The position numbers were made by a program, and so were the translations under genes. Shown piece after piece: positions 13,932 through 22,727 of a DNA stretch of 27,711 nt. The notes beneath the pieces are model-generated. The model searched no databases and had not been told where the DNA came from. It saw nothing but the letters and a program-made list of their open reading frames with translations. The DNA lies in NCBI GenBank assembly GCA_009911175.1, contig QXWX01000090.1, positions 1 to 27,711 of the forward strand, read 5' to 3'. The DNA is from Lachnospiraceae bacterium (GTDB lineage Bacteria > Bacillota_A > Clostridia > Lachnospirales > Lachnospiraceae). Within the stretch, counting starts at the first letter, position 1. The number at the start of each line of letters is the position of its first letter.

Positions 13932-15008
13932 ATGATAACAATTAAAGACATGGCAGAGATGCTGGGAATCAGTACTACAACGGTATCGAATGTGATTCAT
14001 GGGAAGACGAGCGAGGTTTCACAGAAGACGGTGGAACGGGTGGAAAAGATCCTGGAGGAATATGAATATGTGCCGAATATCAGCGCCAGGAGTCTGACAC
14101 AGAACAGCTCCAAGATCATCGGTGTGGCGTTTAAGTGCAGGAAGGATAAGTACATCAACCTGTTTACGGATCCGTTTTTCGGAGAGCTGATCGGGGCGCT
14201 GGAAGCGGAGATCCGGGCGAGGGGATATTTTATGATGACCTATACGTCCAACGATATCAGTGAGATCATCCGGAATGTGCTGACATGGAATGTGGACGGG
14301 CTGATCCTGGTGGGTATGCTCCACGATGATTTTATCCGGATTAAGAGCCGGTACAAGAACCCTACGGTTCTGATCGACAGCTATGCTCCCAGGGAGATCA
14401 TGAATTATGTGAATGTTGGGCTGGAGGATGAAGAGGGCGCTTATGCGATCACCCGGTATCTGCTGGAGATGGGACACAGGAAGATCGCGTTTCTGGCGGA
14501 TAATATGGAAGGGGTGGATTATACCCGCTATCTGGGATATCAGAGGGCGCTGGCGGACAGCGGTCTGGAGATGGAGGAGGAGAATCTGCTGATCTTCCAT
14601 CCGGGGACGGTGGAGCGGGAATCCAGCCTGAGGGAGCTTTACTATCGGTGCAAGAATTATACGGCGTTTATGTGCTGCTCGGACTATTATGCGGTGCTGC
14701 TGATGAATTATTTTATGGACCGGGGGGTCCGGATCCCGGAGGATCTGTCCATCACCGGGTTTGACAATAACCTGATGTCCAGGGTGGTGCGTCCGGCGCT
14801 GACGACCGTCGGTCAGGACGTGACGAAAAAGGGGCGGCTTGCCGTGGAATATCTGCTGAAGATGATCGAAGGGACGGAACTCACGGAGTGGGACGTGAAG
14901 CTCCCGACAGAGCTGGTGATCCGCGACAGCGTGAGGGCAGTCGGCCAGGCAGCGGAGTCCGGGGACGAAATGCCGGATGAGGAAGAAAGTGAGAGCCGTG
15001 TGGTGTAG
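13932..15008 (+). CDS. LacI-family transcriptional regulator
   Basis: A 358-residue regulator. The N-terminal helix-turn-helix ITIKDMAEMLGISTTTVSNVIHG (residues 2-24) is followed by the LacI hinge segment VPNISARSLTQNSSKIIGV, then a periplasmic-binding-like sensor domain with typical RKIAFL, GYQRAL and DLSITGFDN elements. The C-terminal 20 residues after VIRDSV are acidic and poorly conserved. It stands directly upstream of the sugar ABC operon in the same direction, ended by its own terminator, so it most likely controls that operon in response to an alpha-glucan or its breakdown product. The effector is not determinable from sequence. The ribosome site (GGGGGACAGGA) is moderate. Confidence 0.92.
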   Translation: MITIKDMAEMLGISTTTVSNVIHGKTSEVSQKTVERVEKILEEYEYVPNISARSLTQNSSKIIGVAFKCRKDKYINLFTDPFFGELIGALEAEIRARGYFMMTYTSNDISEIIRNVLTWNVDGLILVGMLHDDFIRIKSRYKNPTVLIDSYAPREIMNYVNVGLEDEEGAYAITRYLLEMGHRKIAFLADNMEGVDYTRYLGYQRALADSGLEMEEENLLIFHPGTVERESSLRELYYRCKNYTAFMCCSDYYAVLLMNYFMDRGVRIPEDLSITGFDNNLMSRVVRPALTTVGQDVTKKGRLAVEYLLKMIEGTELTEWDVKLPTELVIRDSVRAVGQAAESGDEMPDEEESESRVV

Positions 15009-15096
15009 AGCCGCAGATGTCCGAAGCGGCGCGGGCAGTGCGGGCCGGAAGACGGCGAGAAGGAAAACAGAAGAGACGCGGACGAGGGCGTATGAG

Positions 15097-15145
15097 AAAA
15101 AGAACCGGATACCTGCCGGCAGCAGGCAGCGCCGGTTCTTTTTTT
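15097..15145 (+). terminator. Intrinsic terminator after the LacI gene
   Basis: AGAACCGG (15101-15108) pairs with CCGGTTCT (15132-15139), with an inner CCTGC/GCAGG stem, an A run before and TTTTTTT after. It isolates the regulator from the ABC operon. Confidence 0.88.
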
Positions 15146-15304
15146 GAAAAATACGTTGAAAAATGGGACGGGTTGTAAAATGTTGTATGTTTTGCGCGGA
15201 AATCAGAGGGAAAAAGTGTTATTTTCATGCGCAAGTTAGCGAGAATGTAAAAAAGTGATGCTAAATATGCATAAAAAGGTGATTTTTTTTATGTTTTTTT
15301 GAAA

Positions 15305-15320
15305 CTTATGTGCAAAAGGT
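15305..15320 (+). promoter_or_regulatory. Operator-like dyad O1 upstream of the binding-protein gene
   Basis: CTTATGTGCAAAAGGT matches O2 (15366-15381) at 15 of 16 bases and ends one base before the -35 box. Weaker relatives lie further upstream: ATGCGCAA near 15228 and ATATGCATAAAAAGG near 15265. Confidence 0.6.
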
Positions 15321-15321
15321 A

Positions 15322-15349
15322 TTTACATTTGTGAAAAAAGTGTTAACAT
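15322..15349 (+). promoter_or_regulatory. Promoter of the sugar ABC operon
   Basis: TTTACA (15322-15327) and TAACAT (15344-15349) are 16 bases apart. The predicted start is near 15356, between the two operator-like dyads. Confidence 0.6.
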
Positions 15350-15365
15350 GAATTACATAGAAAAC

Positions 15366-15381
15366 CTTATGCGCAAAAGGT
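15366..15381 (+). promoter_or_regulatory. Operator-like dyad O2
   Basis: CTTATGCGCAAAAGGT, preceded by C, forms the near-palindrome CCTTATGCGCAAAAGG around TGCGCA, a layout seen in LacI-family operators. It lies about 61 bases after O1, just downstream of the transcription start, where a bound repressor would block elongation or support looping with O1. Confidence 0.62.
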
Positions 15382-15423
15382 CGAAAAATATTGTGTGGCA
15401 CCGCACAAAAAAGGAGGAAAATA

Positions 15424-16773
15424 ATGAAGAGGAAAGTAATTGCAACATTGTTGGCAGCAACTATGGTAATGAGTTTGGCAGCTTGCGGAAGCGGCGGAGA
15501 TAACGGTTCATCAGGCGGAGACGCAGGGAACTCCGGTTCATCTTCCGAGTCTGATTCTGGTTCATCAGGCGGCGGTTCCGGTGATTCGATCCGTCTGGTT
15601 AACGGCAAGATCGAGATTGACTCTCAGCTGAAGAAGCTGGCTGAGATGTATAAAGAAGAAACCGGTGTTACGGTTGAGATCGAGTCCATGGGCGGCGGTA
15701 TTGATATCCAGGGTACCCTCAAGGGCTACTATCAGGCGGACAATATGCCGGATATCTTTGTGAACGGCGGTTCTACAGACTTCGGCAACTGGGAAGGCAT
15801 GCTGGAGGATATGAGCGGTGAGGCATGGGCCTCCGATACAGACGCTGCATATGTTGATGAGGAATACGGCACCATCGGATTCCCGTATACGGTAGAAGCG
15901 GTCGGCCTGGCATACAATGCGGACATTCTGGAGAAGGCTGAGATTGATCCGGCAACATTGACCTCCCCGGATAAGATCGAAGAGGCTTTTAAGACACTGG
16001 ATTCCAAAAAAGCTGACCTTGGCCTGGATGCTGTTGTAGGCTATTGCGCAGAGGCTACAAACCTGTACTGGTCAACAGGAAACCACTTGTTTGCAAATTA
16101 CATTGACGGCGGTCTGGACCGTGATGATACAACCTATATTGATATGCTCAATGACGGCGGAAAAGTAGACAAAGACCGTCTGACAGATTTTGCGGAGTTT
16201 GTAGGTCTTTTGAATCAGTACTCCGATCCGGCGCTGTTGGTTTCCGGTACATATGATCAGCAGATCCTGAACTTTGCGTCAGGCAAGTATGCGTTTGTTA
16301 CCCAGGGTTCCTGGATCGGCGCTACCATAACAGGCGATGACGCGGAAGCTTATGAAGCGGCAGGCAACTTCAAGGTTGGAATGGTTCCATATGCGTTTGA
16401 AGACGGCATGGACACGATCCTGACAAATTCACCTTCCTGGTGGTCTGTATTCTCTGATGGAAACGCAGAGGCGGCTAAGGCATTCCTGCAGTGGTGCTCC
16501 GAAGACAAGGCACAGCAGGTACTGGTAGAGGAAGCTGGATTTATCAGCCCGTACAATTCCTGCAAGTATGTCGCAAATGATCCGTTCGCGCAGACGATCG
16601 TAGACTACCAGACAGCAGGAAAGACTTCCGGATGGCATTGGCTGGGCATGAAGGAAGGACTTGCGCAGAACTACACTGGCCAGGTATTCTCTGATTACGC
16701 GGCAGGCAATCTGGATACAGATAAATTTGTACAGACAATGGAGCAGGTAATTCAGGCTTGCTACGCAAACTAA
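15424..16773 (+). CDS. ABC transporter sugar-binding lipoprotein (maltodextrin-type)
   Basis: An extracytoplasmic solute-binding protein of 449 residues that delivers oligosaccharide to the two downstream permeases. MKRKVIATLLAATMVMSLAAC is a lipoprotein signal with lipobox LAAC, followed by a Gly/Ser-rich linker (about residues 22-55) that tethers it to the membrane. The mature part has family 1 binding-protein features (MYKEETGVTVEIESMGGG, MPDIFVNGG, GTIGFPYTVEAVGLAYNADIL, GKYAFVTQGSWIG). ATG 15424 is chosen because AAGGAGG lies six bases upstream and the signal peptide starts there; the frame is open earlier but unsupported. Substrate is inferred from the neighbouring alpha-glucosidases. 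A hairpin follows the gene, as often seen where the binding protein is needed in excess. Confidence 0.92.
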   Translation: MKRKVIATLLAATMVMSLAACGSGGDNGSSGGDAGNSGSSSESDSGSSGGGSGDSIRLVNGKIEIDSQLKKLAEMYKEETGVTVEIESMGGGIDIQGTLKGYYQADNMPDIFVNGGSTDFGNWEGMLEDMSGEAWASDTDAAYVDEEYGTIGFPYTVEAVGLAYNADILEKAEIDPATLTSPDKIEEAFKTLDSKKADLGLDAVVGYCAEATNLYWSTGNHLFANYIDGGLDRDDTTYIDMLNDGGKVDKDRLTDFAEFVGLLNQYSDPALLVSGTYDQQILNFASGKYAFVTQGSWIGATITGDDAEAYEAAGNFKVGMVPYAFEDGMDTILTNSPSWWSVFSDGNAEAAKAFLQWCSEDKAQQVLVEEAGFISPYNSCKYVANDPFAQTIVDYQTAGKTSGWHWLGMKEGLAQNYTGQVFSDYAAGNLDTDKFVQTMEQVIQACYAN

Positions 16774-16801
16774 CTTAAAGATTTATTTTCTCTAAATGAA
16801 A

Positions 16802-16830
16802 GGAGACAGGGGACATGTTCTCCTGTCTCC
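16802..16830 (+). promoter_or_regulatory. Intercistronic hairpin after the binding-protein gene
   Basis: GGAGACAGG (16802-16810) pairs with CCTGTCTCC (16822-16830), extended by three pairs including a G.U. No T run follows, so it looks like an mRNA-stabilising or partial-attenuation stem that would keep binding-protein mRNA above permease mRNA. Confidence 0.75.
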
Positions 16831-16866
16831 ATTACAAAATAAGAACCAATAGAGAGGAGCTATAAA

Positions 16867-17934
16867 ATGTCTGAGAACTCATCAAGCAGAAAAATGCTGT
16901 CTCTTGTTCTTCTGGCCGCAGGAGTGGCTGGTATGGTAGTTTCCTTAGTGATGGACTTTTCCGGCGGCGGAAGTCCGGTCAGGGGACCATTGCTGATCAT
17001 CGGGGCGATCGCGTTTTTGATCGGACTGTATTTATTCCCGACAGTAGAACATCATCGCGGCATCATTAATTTTATATTTTTGTTTCCACTATTGTTCACG
17101 TTTGCAGTGACAGTGATCATCCCGTTGCTTCTGGGTATTTTCTATTCCTTCACAGATTGGAACGGCATCAAATTTACAGGATTTATCGGGCTGACGAATT
17201 ATACTACGATGTTTAAGGATCCGGCATTTATCTGGTCTGTATTATTGACCTTCCTGTTTGTGGTATTTAATATGGTATTGGTGAACCTGGTAGGCTTTTC
17301 ATTGGCTCTTTTGTGTACCAGCAAGCTGAAAGGCGTGAATTTCTTCCGTGCGGCGTATTTCCTCCCGAACCTGATCGGAGGTATCGTACTGGGTTATATC
17401 TGGCAGTTCGCGTTCAACAATGTGCTTGTCCAGATCACCGCGGCCATCAGCGGCCATCAGAATTCTGTCCTTGCCAATACCAAGACCGCGTTTATGGCGA
17501 TCATCGTTGTATATATCTGGCAGTATGCAGGATATATCATGCTGATCTACGTAACAGGTCTGACCACTGTGCCGAAGGATGTGCTGGAGGCTTCTCAGAT
17601 TGACGGCGCCAACGCATGGACGACTCTGATGAAGATCAAGGTTCCGATGATCGCATCCACGATCACGATCTGTACCTTCCTGACACTGACCTCCGCGTTC
17701 AAGCAGTTTGACGTGAATATGGCTTTGACAAACGGTACAGGCTCCGTGACAGACTTCTTCGGAAGCTATCTGACCAATGGTACCCAGATGCTGGCCCTGA
17801 ACATTTACAATACGGCAATTTCCAAGAACAACTATGCGCTTGGACAGGCGAAGGCAGTTCTGTTCTTTATCATCCTGGCCTGTGTATCCATTATTCAGGT
17901 ACGGATCTCTAACAAGAAGGAGGTGGAGATGTAA
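16867..17934 (+). CDS. ABC transporter permease (MalF/UgpA type)
   Basis: The first membrane subunit of the importer, 355 residues. Two extra N-terminal hydrophobic segments (about 10-30 and 40-60) precede a standard six-helix permease core beginning near FIFLFPLLFTFAVTVIIPLLLG. The cytoplasmic EAA loop that docks the ATPase is EASQIDGANAWTTLMKIKVPMI (near residue 240). ATG 16867 follows GAGAGGAGCT. Its stop overlaps the start of the next permease (TAATG), so the two are translationally coupled. Conserved family features are intact. Confidence 0.92.
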   Translation: MSENSSSRKMLSLVLLAAGVAGMVVSLVMDFSGGGSPVRGPLLIIGAIAFLIGLYLFPTVEHHRGIINFIFLFPLLFTFAVTVIIPLLLGIFYSFTDWNGIKFTGFIGLTNYTTMFKDPAFIWSVLLTFLFVVFNMVLVNLVGFSLALLCTSKLKGVNFFRAAYFLPNLIGGIVLGYIWQFAFNNVLVQITAAISGHQNSVLANTKTAFMAIIVVYIWQYAGYIMLIYVTGLTTVPKDVLEASQIDGANAWTTLMKIKVPMIASTITICTFLTLTSAFKQFDVNMALTNGTGSVTDFFGSYLTNGTQMLALNIYNTAISKNNYALGQAKAVLFFIILACVSIIQVRISNKKEVEM

Positions 17935-18794
17935 TGGAAATGAAGAAATCGAGAAAGATCATCCTGACCGTTATCGGTATCATCGTTGCGATATATACTC
18001 TGTTTCCATTCTATCTGGTAGTGATGAATACGTTCAAGAACGCGAACAGTATCGTTGCAAGCCCGGTTGGCTTTGAGGGCGTCAGCTTTTCACAGCTGAT
18101 GACGAACCTCTCCTCTGTAGTCAATAACTCGAACTTTAACTTCTGGTACGCGTTCGGCACTTCCGTGATCATTACCGTGATCTCACTGGTCGTACTGGCT
18201 CTGTTCGGCGGTATGGCTGCATGGGTCATCTGCCGGAATAAGACGAAATGGTCCACGGCGATCTACATGATCTTTATCGCGTCCATGATCATTCCGTTCC
18301 AGGTTGTTATGCTGCCGCTGATCTCTACCTTCCGTGACGTAGGCAACTTCGTAGGGATCTCCCTGTTGCAGTCCATCCCGGGTATCGTGTTTGCGTACTG
18401 CGGATTCGGCGGCGCTATGACTGTATTTATCCTGACCGGTTTTATCAAGGGTATCCCTTATGAGCTGGAGGAGGCGGCATCCATCGACGGATGTTCCCCG
18501 GAGGGTACGTTCTTCCGTATCATCTTCCCGCTGCTGACACCGGTTATTACCACCGTTACGATCCTGAACGGAATGTGGATCTGGAACGACTACCTCCTGC
18601 CGTCCCTGATGCTGGGACAGAACGGCAAGGTCAAGACGCTTCCGGTTGCGGTGCAGGCTTTCGTAGGTTCCTATGTAAAACAGTGGGACCTGATCCTGAC
18701 AGCGGCATTGCTGGCGATCATCCCGATGGTCATCATTTTCCTGATCGCTCAGAAGCAGATCATGAACGGTATGGTAGAAGGCGCGATCAAGTAA
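17934..18794 (+). CDS. ABC transporter permease (MalG/UgpE type)
   Basis: The second membrane subunit, 286 residues with six predicted helices. It starts with a membrane segment KIILTVIGIIVAIYTLFPFYLVVMNTFK and ends with the usual QKQIMNGMVEGAIK, in which the GxxxGAxK tail is typical of MalG-like subunits. The EAA loop is EEAASIDGCSPEGTFFRIIFPLL. The start codon overlaps the previous stop by one base. With the first permease and the ATPase encoded downstream it forms the pore complex. Confidence 0.93.
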   Translation: MEMKKSRKIILTVIGIIVAIYTLFPFYLVVMNTFKNANSIVASPVGFEGVSFSQLMTNLSSVVNNSNFNFWYAFGTSVIITVISLVVLALFGGMAAWVICRNKTKWSTAIYMIFIASMIIPFQVVMLPLISTFRDVGNFVGISLLQSIPGIVFAYCGFGGAMTVFILTGFIKGIPYELEEAASIDGCSPEGTFFRIIFPLLTPVITTVTILNGMWIWNDYLLPSLMLGQNGKVKTLPVAVQAFVGSYVKQWDLILTAALLAIIPMVIIFLIAQKQIMNGMVEGAIK

Positions 18795-18806
18795 CAGTTT
18801 CGTAAT

Positions 18807-18930
18807 TGCTCAGCACAGGACAGCGCATTTACTGCGTTGTTCGTACGAAAACGCATCATCTGCAGGAGCAATCCCCATTGGCGAAGCCAATTTTCATGGG
18901 ATTGCGGCGTATCTGCGAAGGCACTGAGCA
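18807..18930 (+). repeat. Branched structured element between permease and YesL-like genes
   Basis: TGCTCAG (18807-18813) and CTGAGCA (18924-18930) can close a structure containing a strong hairpin. In that hairpin GCAATCCC (18868-18875) pairs with GGGATTGC (18898-18905) around an inner ATTGGC-gaa-GCCAAT. A weaker CGCATT...AACGCA stem lies before it. There is no T run, so it is not a simple terminator; it resembles a repetitive extragenic or mRNA-stabilising element. Confidence 0.6.
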
Positions 18931-18987
18931 GATATACGGCTTCTGTAACTGTACAGATACCCGCTTCTTTTCGGAAAGGAGCCCGCT

Positions 18988-19803
18988 ATGAATTTATTTG
19001 ATATGAACGGACCGCTGATGAACGCGCTGAGGAAGCTGGCGAACATCATTCTGTGCAACATTGCGTTCTGTCTTCTTTCGCTTCCGCTGTTTACGGTGGG
19101 GGCGGCGCTGACGGCATTGTACGCCTGCATGCAGGCGATACTGACGGATGATGAGGACGACATCATCGTCAAGCAGTATTGGGACGCGTTCCGGCGGAAT
19201 TTTAAGCAGGCAACCGTGATCTGGCTGCTGTGCCTGGCGGCATTTGCATTTTTGGGAATCTACTATCTGATCGTGTCCAGTATGGGCGGCGCGATGGGAA
19301 GGGTATACCGGATCAGCTTTTTCATGATGTGCATCCTGTTCCTGTTCGGGTTTCAGTATCTGTTTCCGCTGCAGGCAAGATATGAAAACCATGTGAAGAA
19401 CACGCTGAAAAATGCATGGCTGCTCAGTATCGCGGCGCTGCCTTGGACAATACTCAGCATTTTGCTTGTCATAGCGGCGATTTATATTTCTTTCTTTATG
19501 AATCCGGACGGCTTGAATCTGGCTGTTTTTCTGTGGGGAATGATGGGATTCGGGATCGTGGCCTATCTGAACAGCTTCTTTTTCCGGAAGGCATTCCAGA
19601 GGATCGACCCGGAAATGCTGGAAGTGAAGCATGAGGCTCCGAAGGAGGCTGTGTTTATTGACGAGGAGCACCGGAATGCGGAGGTGTTCTTCCAGGAGAG
19701 CAGTTATTCGAACCCGGACTGGAACCGGCAGGCGTATCCCGGTAAGGGAAACAGTTCGGCGGCCGGGGGAAGCGCCGCAAAGGGCGCAAAGAAAAGGAGA
19801 TAG
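18988..19803 (+). CDS. YesL-like (DUF624) membrane protein
   Basis: A 271-residue integral membrane protein of the YesL family, found in many Firmicutes carbohydrate ABC operons with a function that is not settled. NLFDMNGPLMNALRKLANIILCNIAFCLLSLP is the characteristic N-terminal motif, followed by TVGAALTALYACMQAIL. There are about four to five hydrophobic segments between residues 18 and 205. The C-terminal 60 residues are hydrophilic and end in a Gly/Ser/Ala and Lys/Arg-rich tail. AAAGGAG precedes ATG 18988. It lies between the permease and ATPase genes, so it belongs to the transport operon. Confidence 0.9.
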   Translation: MNLFDMNGPLMNALRKLANIILCNIAFCLLSLPLFTVGAALTALYACMQAILTDDEDDIIVKQYWDAFRRNFKQATVIWLLCLAAFAFLGIYYLIVSSMGGAMGRVYRISFFMMCILFLFGFQYLFPLQARYENHVKNTLKNAWLLSIAALPWTILSILLVIAAIYISFFMNPDGLNLAVFLWGMMGFGIVAYLNSFFFRKAFQRIDPEMLEVKHEAPKEAVFIDEEHRNAEVFFQESSYSNPDWNRQAYPGKGNSSAAGGSAAKGAKKRR

Positions 19804-19863
19804 CAGAAGTGCGGCGCGCAAAGCGGACTGCTGCTGAAACTTTAACAATTGGAGGAAATGATT

Positions 19864-20964
19864 ATGGCTTCGATTCGTTTTGAAAACGTGACAAAGACTT
19901 ATGAGGGTGCGACCTCTCCGGTTGTCCCGAATTTGAACTTAGAGATAAAAGATAAAGAATTTATTATTCTGGTCGGGCCGTCTGGTTGTGGAAAATCCAC
20001 GACTCTGCGAATGATCGCGGGGCTGGAGTCCATAACGGAAGGGGAGATGTATATCGGAGACCGGCTGATGAATAAGGTGCCGTCCAAGGACCGTGATATT
20101 GCGATGGTATTCCAGAATTATGCGTTGTATCCGCATATGAATGTATATAAGAATATTGCGTTTGGCTTAAAGCTCCGCAAGGAGGACCCGGCGGAGATCG
20201 ACAAGCGCGTGCATGAGGCGGCGAAGATCCTGGATCTGGAGCATCTGCTGACCCGGAAGCCCAAAGAGCTTTCCGGCGGTCAGAGACAGCGTGTGGCCCT
20301 GGGCCGCGCCATGGTCCGGAATCCCGCGGTATTTTTGCTGGATGAACCGCTTTCCAATCTGGACGCGAAGCTCCGTGCTTCCATGAGAACGGAGATTGCG
20401 AAGCTGCACCAGAGACTGAACATTACTTTCGTATATGTAACCCATGACCAGACAGAGGCTATGACCATGGGCGACCGCATCGTGGTCATGAAGGACGGGA
20501 TCGTGCAGCAGTTTGATACGCCCCAGACATTGTATGAGCAGCCTGTGAACCTGTTTGTGGCAGGATTTATCGGCAGCCCGCAGATGAACTTCCTGGATGT
20601 GGAGATTGCGAAGGAAGGCGGCAGGCTCTATGCGGTGCTCGGCAAGAACAAGCTGGCTGTTCCGGAATTTAAGTGCGACGCCCTGGCGAAGTATGCCGGC
20701 AAACGGGTGATCATGGGACTGCGTCCGGAGGACTTCCTGGGACAGAATATGCTGACCGAGGACAATGCGATGGATGCGGAGATGAATTTCAGCGAACTGC
20801 TGGGCGCAGACTATAACCTGTATATGACCGTAAGTGATATCCGGATCATCGTGAAGATTCCGGCAGCCGGAAAGCAGCCTGAGAGAGGCGCGTACCGGAT
20901 CGCGGCAAATATGGATCATGCGCATTTCTTTGACAAGGAAACGGAAACGGCGATCTGTCATTAA
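19864..20964 (+). CDS. ugpC: Sugar ABC transporter ATP-binding protein (UgpC/MsmX family)
   Basis: The 366-residue ATPase that powers oligosaccharide import. Walker A GPSGCGKST (38-46), Q-loop MVFQNYALYPHM, signature LSGGQRQRVALGRAMVR, Walker B VFLLDEPLSNLD and switch His in VTHDQTEAM are all present. A C-terminal OB-like regulatory domain (GLRPEDF...) follows. ATG 19864 is preferred: GGAGG ends nine bases upstream and the protein begins with the family's MASIRFENVTKTY; upstream in-frame starts at 19858 and 19849 overlap the ribosome site. Many Firmicutes use one distant MsmX for several importers; here a dedicated copy sits in the operon. Confidence 0.93.
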   Translation: MASIRFENVTKTYEGATSPVVPNLNLEIKDKEFIILVGPSGCGKSTTLRMIAGLESITEGEMYIGDRLMNKVPSKDRDIAMVFQNYALYPHMNVYKNIAFGLKLRKEDPAEIDKRVHEAAKILDLEHLLTRKPKELSGGQRQRVALGRAMVRNPAVFLLDEPLSNLDAKLRASMRTEIAKLHQRLNITFVYVTHDQTEAMTMGDRIVVMKDGIVQQFDTPQTLYEQPVNLFVAGFIGSPQMNFLDVEIAKEGGRLYAVLGKNKLAVPEFKCDALAKYAGKRVIMGLRPEDFLGQNMLTEDNAMDAEMNFSELLGADYNLYMTVSDIRIIVKIPAAGKQPERGAYRIAANMDHAHFFDKETETAICH

Positions 20965-21071
20965 TGGTGAAGCACCGGCAGACAGCTTTGCCGGCGGTTT
21001 ACGCGTATGAGCCGCGGCAGATATGAATCGGAAGCTCTGTGCCGCTTTGAGTGACTGTAATAAAAAGGATT

Positions 21072-21146
21072 AAGCTCTGAAAGAGAAGCATTTGTGATGG
21101 TTCGGACAGTGTGCGGACCGGATACGTTCTTTCAGGGCTTTCTTTG
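21072..21146 (+). terminator. Long terminator-like hairpin before the GH13 gene
   Basis: AAGCTCTGAAAGA (21072-21084) pairs with TCTTTCAGGGCTT (21128-21140), 13 pairs with one G.U, followed by TCTTTG. A second smaller stem CCGGCA/TGCCGG lies at 20975-20994. It may end or attenuate the transport operon before the glycosidase gene. Confidence 0.6.
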
Positions 21147-21167
21147 TAGAAAGAGGAGGAAATGATG

Positions 21168-22727
21168 ATGGTGAATTGGCTGAAAAATGCGGTGTTTTAT
21201 GAGATTTATCCCCAGTCCTTTGCGGATACGAACGGGGACGGGATCGGAGATATCCAGGGGATCATCGACCATCTGGATTATATTCAGGAGCTGGGCTGCA
21301 ATGCCGTCTGGCTGAACCCCTGCTTCGAATCTCCGTTTTTGGACGCGGGATATGATGTGTCCGACTACATGAAGGTGGCGCCCCGGTACGGGACGAACGC
21401 GGACCTGAAGCGTTTGTTTGAGGAAGTGCATCGGAGGGACATGCATGTGATGTTGGATCTGGTTCCCGGGCATACCTCCTGGGATCACCCCTGGTTCCAG
21501 GAGTCTCTGAAGCCGGAGAGCAATGCGTATTCGGGGCGGTATGTGTGGACGGATGAAGCATGGAAGAGCTTCGAGGGCGTGGGCAGCATCCGGGGCTTTC
21601 TGCGGGGCTTAAGCCAGCGGGACGGCTGTGTCGCGGTGAATTTTTATTCCCATCAGCCCTGTCTGAATTACGGGTTCTACGAGGTGGATGAGCCGGAATG
21701 GCAGCAGCCGATGGATTCTGAGGACGCGCTGGCTACCCGGGAAGCGATCAAGGATATCATGCGGTTTTGGCTGGAAATGGGCTGCGACGGCTTTCGCGTG
21801 GATATGGCAGGCTCCCTTGTGAAAAATGACCCGGAGCAGGAGGGGACGATCCTTCTGTGGCAGGATTTCATGGACTTTTTGAAAACGGAATTTCCGGAGG
21901 CGGCCATGATCTCGGAATGGGGACAGCCGGACCGGAGCTTACGGTCCGGATTCCATATGGATTTTATGCTGCATTTCGGGCCCAGTCATTATACGGATCT
22001 GTTCCATGGGGATGATCCCTATTTTTCCCGGGAGGGCAAGGGGAACGCGAAGGAGTTTATCGACTACTATAAGATGTGCTATGAGCCCACCAACGGCAAG
22101 GGCATGATCTGCGTGCCGTCGGGAAATCATGATATGGACAGGCTCTCCAAGTGGCTGGACGCGGAGGAGATCAAGATCGTGTTCGCGTTTGTGCTGTCGC
22201 TGCCGGGGGCGCCGTTCATCTATTACGGGGATGAGCTGGGGATGAAGTATCTCCCGGATGTAGTGTCTGTGGAGGGTGGATATCACCGGACGGGTTCCCG
22301 CTCCCCGATGCAGTGGGACAGCGGCCTGAACGCGGGCTTCTCGGCAGGAGCGGCGGAGCTGCTGTATATCCCCATCGACCCGGACAGGAACCGGCCCACG
22401 GCAGAGAAGCAGATGGCGGACTCGGCGTCGGTATACCATGAGGTGAAGAAGCTGATCGAAATCCGGCAGGCCAATCCGGTGCTGCAGAGTGAGGCGAAGA
22501 TCGAGTTCCTGTACTGTGAGGAGCATGCGTATCCCCTGGTGTACCGCAGGACGGACGGGAAGGAGTCCATCCTGGTGGTGATCAACCCGTCCGGGAAGGA
22601 AGCAAGCTTTGAGTACGGTGGGAAGCTGGGTGAGGTGGTGTACCAGAACGGCGGGGACTTGAAAGCGGAAGCCGGGAGGATCGTGGTTCCGGCGGCTGCG
22701 GCGGTGTTTGTGAAGGAAGAGAAGTAA
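21168..22727 (+). CDS. GH13 alpha-glucosidase/alpha-amylase-family enzyme
   Basis: A cytoplasmic glycoside hydrolase family 13 protein, about 519 residues, with no signal peptide. It starts WLKNAVFYEIYPQSFADTNGDGIGD. The catalytic residues are visible: nucleophile in GFRVDMAGS (Asp212), acid/base in MISEWGQP (Glu250) and stabiliser in GNHDMDR (Asp322). Region I reads DLVPGHTSWDHPWF, with Gly in place of the usual Asn of VNHTS. The RSPMQWD motif and the C-terminal beta domain are present. Three tandem ATGs occur at 21162, 21165 and 21168; the third has the best distance to AGAGGAGG. Precise substrate is uncertain, probably an alpha-1,4-glucan or short maltodextrin delivered by the upstream importer. 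Confidence 0.88.
   Translation: MVNWLKNAVFYEIYPQSFADTNGDGIGDIQGIIDHLDYIQELGCNAVWLNPCFESPFLDAGYDVSDYMKVAPRYGTNADLKRLFEEVHRRDMHVMLDLVPGHTSWDHPWFQESLKPESNAYSGRYVWTDEAWKSFEGVGSIRGFLRGLSQRDGCVAVNFYSHQPCLNYGFYEVDEPEWQQPMDSEDALATREAIKDIMRFWLEMGCDGFRVDMAGSLVKNDPEQEGTILLWQDFMDFLKTEFPEAAMISEWGQPDRSLRSGFHMDFMLHFGPSHYTDLFHGDDPYFSREGKGNAKEFIDYYKMCYEPTNGKGMICVPSGNHDMDRLSKWLDAEEIKIVFAFVLSLPGAPFIYYGDELGMKYLPDVVSVEGGYHRTGSRSPMQWDSGLNAGFSAGAAELLYIPIDPDRNRPTAEKQMADSASVYHEVKKLIEIRQANPVLQSEAKIEFLYCEEHAYPLVYRRTDGKESILVVINPSGKEASFEYGGKLGEVVYQNGGDLKAEAGRIVVPAAAAVFVKEEK

Noticed and set aside
18806..18991. A 61-codon open frame in the gap between the second permease and the YesL-like gene
   Set aside because: It coincides with a highly structured repeat and has no convincing ribosome site or family resemblance.
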